Shown: positions 61,335 to 64,000 of the stretch, piece after piece
How positions within the stretch are numbered: the first letter of the stretch is position 1
Layout of the letters: each line of letters starts with the position of its first letter
DNA from: Trebonia sp963773105
Lineage (GTDB): Bacteria; Actinomycetota; Actinomycetes; Streptosporangiales; Streptosporangiaceae
Direction of reading: 5' to 3'
Assembly: GCA_963773105.1 (NCBI GenBank)
Contig: CAVZAA010000003.1
Location: forward strand, 1,550,001 to 1,614,000
Length of the DNA stretch: 64,000 bases
Notes under the pieces: generated by a model
What the model was told of the DNA's origin: nothing
The model's database searches: none
What the model saw: only the letters and a program-made list of their open reading frames with translations
Translations under genes and position numbers: made by a program

Positions 61335-62896
61335 GTCGACGAACCGGGTAGCAGTGCGGCAAAAAGTCCACCTTCACCGCGGATTGCCGTGAACTCCCTG
61401 GCGGTTGCATCGCCACGTTCGTACAAGCGACGTATTCCACCGAGGTACCAGGGGGTCAAAGCACCCGGCTGGTCGCGAAGCGCATATTCCAGTTCGTCGT
61501 AGGAGATAGAACCAACGCTGGCGAGAGCCAAGGCTGCTTCTGATGCCACAACAGGACTGTGACGGCCATGCCGCAACCTGGCAACCCACTCAATCCGTGC
61601 GGACGAGTTGCCAGGGGCATCAGGCTTAAGCACTTCGAGCTCGTCTATTGCGCGTACCACCCAAAGCCGCTGCCAGTCGCTCAGGGTAACATTTGCCATA
61701 ATGCCGTCCAGCGCTAGAACCGCTTGACTCAGCTCCTGGCTTCCGGCCTTTACTATATAGCGAAGCACCCACGGAGTAAGGGCGGGAACATAGGCGACTA
61801 GCTTCAGGACCTGTGGCAGGGAATCAGGAATACCAGCTCGTATTAGCCTGCCCAGGCACCTTCGAAGTAGTCGGAATTCTTCGCCTCGAACACTTCCGAG
61901 ATCGATGCCATTCTCGCTGCGCTCATCAGCGGGTGTATCCGGTGTATATACGCGAGCTATCACCTCAACCGCCCAACTCGGATCTGTCTCGCCGATCCCT
62001 TCTGTGTAGTCGCCTATGGCATCCTCCGGCTGAAGGCGCTGGAGCTCCTCCGGCGCCTCGTCATCGACACCCAATCCGAAGTTGTCGAACGCATATGTAA
62101 TGTAGTGTGGGGTGGTCGTCTTGCCATCGCTCAATGTCAATCCGATCTCGCGGGCTGCAGCCGCGAGATCTTCGATGGCTGATAGGGTAGCACTGAAATT
62201 GCGAGTTGCGATCCGAAAGTCGTCGTTGAAACGCCAGGCAGGCCACCCGCGACGTAGGATGTCTCGCTCTGCGATATCGATGTATATCTCTGATAGGCGA
62301 TCAGATGAATCCAAGAGTTGCGGAAGCCCAAAGGCGCGACCCTGAACTTCTGCCAGCAGGCTCATCAGGCAATTAATTGCGTCATTATCTCCCGTGCGCG
62401 TAAGGAGCTCGCGACTTAGGATTCCATGATCGATATAGTCGTAAAAGGCAGTAATGTCCGCTTTCACGACGTATTTTATTTCGGAGCTCCCGATAGTCGC
62501 AAACCGCAATTTATTCGTGGGCGGCAACAGAGATTGAGCATACCTAACAGGTGCACCGATAAATATGAGATAAGTTTCGGCAGAACGATCCAGCGGTGCC
62601 TCATTGCGGAGAATAAAATCCACGAGTGCCCTATATGTTATGCGTTCAGCGAAACCCCAGATAGGTATGGGGCGGATTCCGTGAGCAACTTTGCGAGCAG
62701 ATACCACTACATTCCGCGCCGCTGGCAATCCGGAACGCAGTTGACCGTTGAGCCAGTTGGCAAGTGTTTGCGCGTTACTTTCGACTAGGTCCCAGCCAGG
62801 GGCCGCAGGCATTAGGGATTGCCAACTTTTCGCCTCTGCATGAATTGCGTCTTCGAGGCGCAAGCGCTTTAGTATATTCGCTGGAACCGAAAGCAT
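61331..62896 (-). CDS. reverse transcriptase of the unknown-group/Abi type with C-terminal helical repeat region
   Basis: 521 aa from ATG 62896 (AGGAG 3-7 nt before). RT motifs: fingers PIPIWGFAERITYRALVDFI; motif A KADITAFYDYIDH (Asp147); motif B GRAFGLPQLLDSSD; motif C FNDDF (Asp225, Asp226) in place of YADD; motif D IGLTLSDGKTT. Residues about 290-521 are regular helices (LGRLIRAGIPDSLPQVLKLV, WVVRAIDELEVLKPD) like the HEAT-type tails of AbiA/AbiK-like and other defence RTs. No intron maturase or X/thumb features of group II introns. Not retron-like: no msr/msd seen. Probably makes DNA or polymerises untemplated as part of an abortive system with the HEPN protein. Confidence 0.88.
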   Translation of the reverse strand: MLSVPANILKRLRLEDAIHAEAKSWQSLMPAAPGWDLVESNAQTLANWLNGQLRSGLPAARNVVVSARKVAHGIRPIPIWGFAERITYRALVDFILRNEAPLDRSAETYLIFIGAPVRYAQSLLPPTNKLRFATIGSSEIKYVVKADITAFYDYIDHGILSRELLTRTGDNDAINCLMSLLAEVQGRAFGLPQLLDSSDRLSEIYIDIAERDILRRGWPAWRFNDDFRIATRNFSATLSAIEDLAAAAREIGLTLSDGKTTTPHYITYAFDNFGLGVDDEAPEELQRLQPEDAIGDYTEGIGETDPSWAVEVIARVYTPDTPADERSENGIDLGSVRGEEFRLLRRCLGRLIRAGIPDSLPQVLKLVAYVPALTPWVLRYIVKAGSQELSQAVLALDGIMANVTLSDWQRLWVVRAIDELEVLKPDAPGNSSARIEWVARLRHGRHSPVVASEAALALASVGSISYDELEYALRDQPGALTPWYLGGIRRLYERGDATAREFTAIRGEGGLFAALLPGSST

Positions 62897-63258
62897 ATCT
62901 CCTCAAGTCATTGTCGATAATAGCGCCAACTTGTCCAACACTGCTTATGGGTGCAATTGAATGATATCCTATGCCCTAAATTTGCCCGCACCTTCACTTC
63001 GATTCGGCAAAGTTGACGTGGTAACGCGCCTTGTGCGGATCACTGTATCGATCTGCCGAGACACGGACCGGACCGAGTGCTTGCAAAGACGTTTCGCGGA
63101 CACCGGCCAACTGCTCTGTTGCTGGTGGCACTCAGCTTCCGTGTCGTCTGGCTACCGGCCGATGTCGCTGTTTTCCGCCTTATTCTGGCAGTGGCTGGCA
63201 CGCTTGGCCTCGATCGGCGGCATTCTGAACTCCGCGCGTAAGCCGCTTGGCCAAGCCA
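62897..63258. other. gene-free gap upstream of the RT gene
   Basis: 362 bp between the RT start and the stop of the next minus-strand gene. No frame I can support. Several defence RTs are preceded by a structured RNA that they use as template or regulator, so this gap is the place to look; I cannot establish a fold by eye. Confidence 0.4.
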
Positions 63259-64000
63259 CTACCCATGCTCACTGGCCCATTCATCACTTACACGAAATGG
63301 AAGATAGTTGTCGATCTGGAAAGAATCGACATGCCGCATCGCAAGTGTCCCATTGGCGGCGGTAGCCAAAGTGCCTGCAACGATTACGCGTGTTCGAAGA
63401 TCATTAGCTTCTGCAGCTATATGGTATTCCGGTTCGCTCAATGTCACGCTCACGGGACGAGTACGCCCATTAATTATGGCACGCACCTTCACCGTGCCCA
63501 TTGGTTCACCCTGATCTCTTTCAAGTGAACTTACGAAACCATACAGAACGGTATCGTCTACTTGCACACCACTGCGAAGGCTGTTTTCGATATCTTTTAT
63601 AGGTTCAATGGCTTCTGCAGGAAAACTCAACTGTTCAGCGCCAACCCTAGGCGGAGGGGACGTGACAGCCCAGTTAAAAGAGACTTTAACCCCAGCATTC
63701 CCCGCGGCCTTAAGAATCTGTGCCGTGGCTGCACATGTATCAGCGGAAAGGCCGTCGACCACGGCACGGCTAAGTTCTTTATATTCTGGTGTGTGCTCAG
63801 GGTTTACAGCCAGATCATGGAGCAGCTTAAGCGTGTCCGCTATCATTCCTGTGGCTCTTCTAGGAAAGAAATTGGATTCACCAACCAAGTCGAGAGTCTG
63901 CTGCTCCTGATCGAGAACCGTAGTTTGATCACTATGCACTGGGCTGATTATGGGGATAACGAAGCTGCCTCGCCGCGTATGACCCATGCGAACCGCGTCC
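63259..64000 (-). CDS. hypothetical protein, 5' end beyond the window
   Basis: At least 246 residues. The ATG at 63987 is probably internal, because the frame stays open to the edge (DAVRMGHTRRGSFVIP). Alternating hydrophobic strands at the C-terminus (GTVKVRAIINGRTRPVSVTL). I recognise no family. Same strand as the RT operon, but 362 bp away, so cotranscription is uncertain. Confidence 0.6.
   Translation of the reverse strand, partial: DAVRMGHTRRGSFVIPIISPVHSDQTTVLDQEQQTLDLVGESNFFPRRATGMIADTLKLLHDLAVNPEHTPEYKELSRAVVDGLSADTCAATAQILKAAGNAGVKVSFNWAVTSPPPRVGAEQLSFPAEAIEPIKDIENSLRSGVQVDDTVLYGFVSSLERDQGEPMGTVKVRAIINGRTRPVSVTLSEPEYHIAAEANDLRTRVIVAGTLATAANGTLAMRHVDSFQIDNYLPFRVSDEWASEHG

Noticed and set aside
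61331..62896. RT as a retron or group II intron maturase
   Set aside because: No maturase X domain, no endonuclease domain, no intron ends and no visible msr/msd inverted repeats; the long helical tail and HEPN partner fit the Abi/unknown-group RTs better.
1..64000. CRISPR array
   Set aside because: I saw no set of regularly spaced 25-40-bp repeats with unique spacers. The 23-bp boxes at 37166 are contiguous and only 7 bp are conserved.

Overview
The window comes from a large-genome, high-GC actinomycete. The coding strands have GC-rich third positions and many GTG/TTG starts. The gene families are TetR/LysR/PaaX-type regulators, many P450s with a small 3Fe-4S ferredoxin, CaiB-type CoA transferases and SDRs. 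All but the right end is rich in catabolic genes; the right end is AT-richer and looks acquired. The species cannot be named from this sequence.

0-28 kb is a dense accessory catabolic cluster: four SDRs, a Baeyer-Villiger monooxygenase, three P450s (one with a one-base frameshift), a 3Fe-4S ferredoxin, a Rieske oxygenase relic, two CoA-transferase/racemase genes (one a tandem fusion), an alcohol and an aldehyde dehydrogenase, an amidohydrolase, a single-chain 2-oxoacid:ferredoxin oxidoreductase, a lipoprotein solute-binding protein and a TetR regulator. Most divergent promoters carry the same palindrome (AAAGTG-N6-CACTTT-like), which makes the cluster look like one regulon, probably of the TetR at 8777-9457. 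The genes fit hydroxylation, ketone/ester formation, oxidation and CoA-thioester processing of a hydrophobic substrate that I cannot identify.

28-33 kb holds a large nitrilase-fold protein of unknown function, a complete IS4-family element with a 10-bp target duplication inserted at the very end of that gene, and an IS1634-family transposase relic.

33-57.5 kb is a mosaic of integrative elements. Four copies of the 43-bp 3' half of a CAT-anticodon tRNA (33261, 40183, 44056, 57451), each with an 11-bp-period arm-like repeat on one side, delimit two decayed elements: 33261-40225 and 44056-57493. Each keeps only a C-terminal tyrosine integrase fragment beside its right att copy. The first carries a hydrolase, a patatin with a textbook MerR-type promoter, a DUF4143 ATPase and a string of gene fragments. 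The second carries an intact aromatic-ring catabolic operon (cyclase-family hydrolase, FAD monooxygenase, extradiol dioxygenase, FAH-family hydrolase, C-C hydrolase) with its MFS transporter and a LysR regulator whose presumed box occurs at both promoters. A sulfatase and a DUF1269-like protein lie between the two elements.

57.5-64 kb is AT-richer and looks like a defence island: a multi-TM protein, an HNH nuclease cassette bracketed by 43-bp direct repeats with a tRNA-Gly(CCC) relic, and an overlapping two-gene operon of a reverse transcriptase with a C-terminal helical region and a HEPN-like protein with an intact R-x4-H motif. This RT-HEPN pair is the best candidate for an uncharacterised system in the window.
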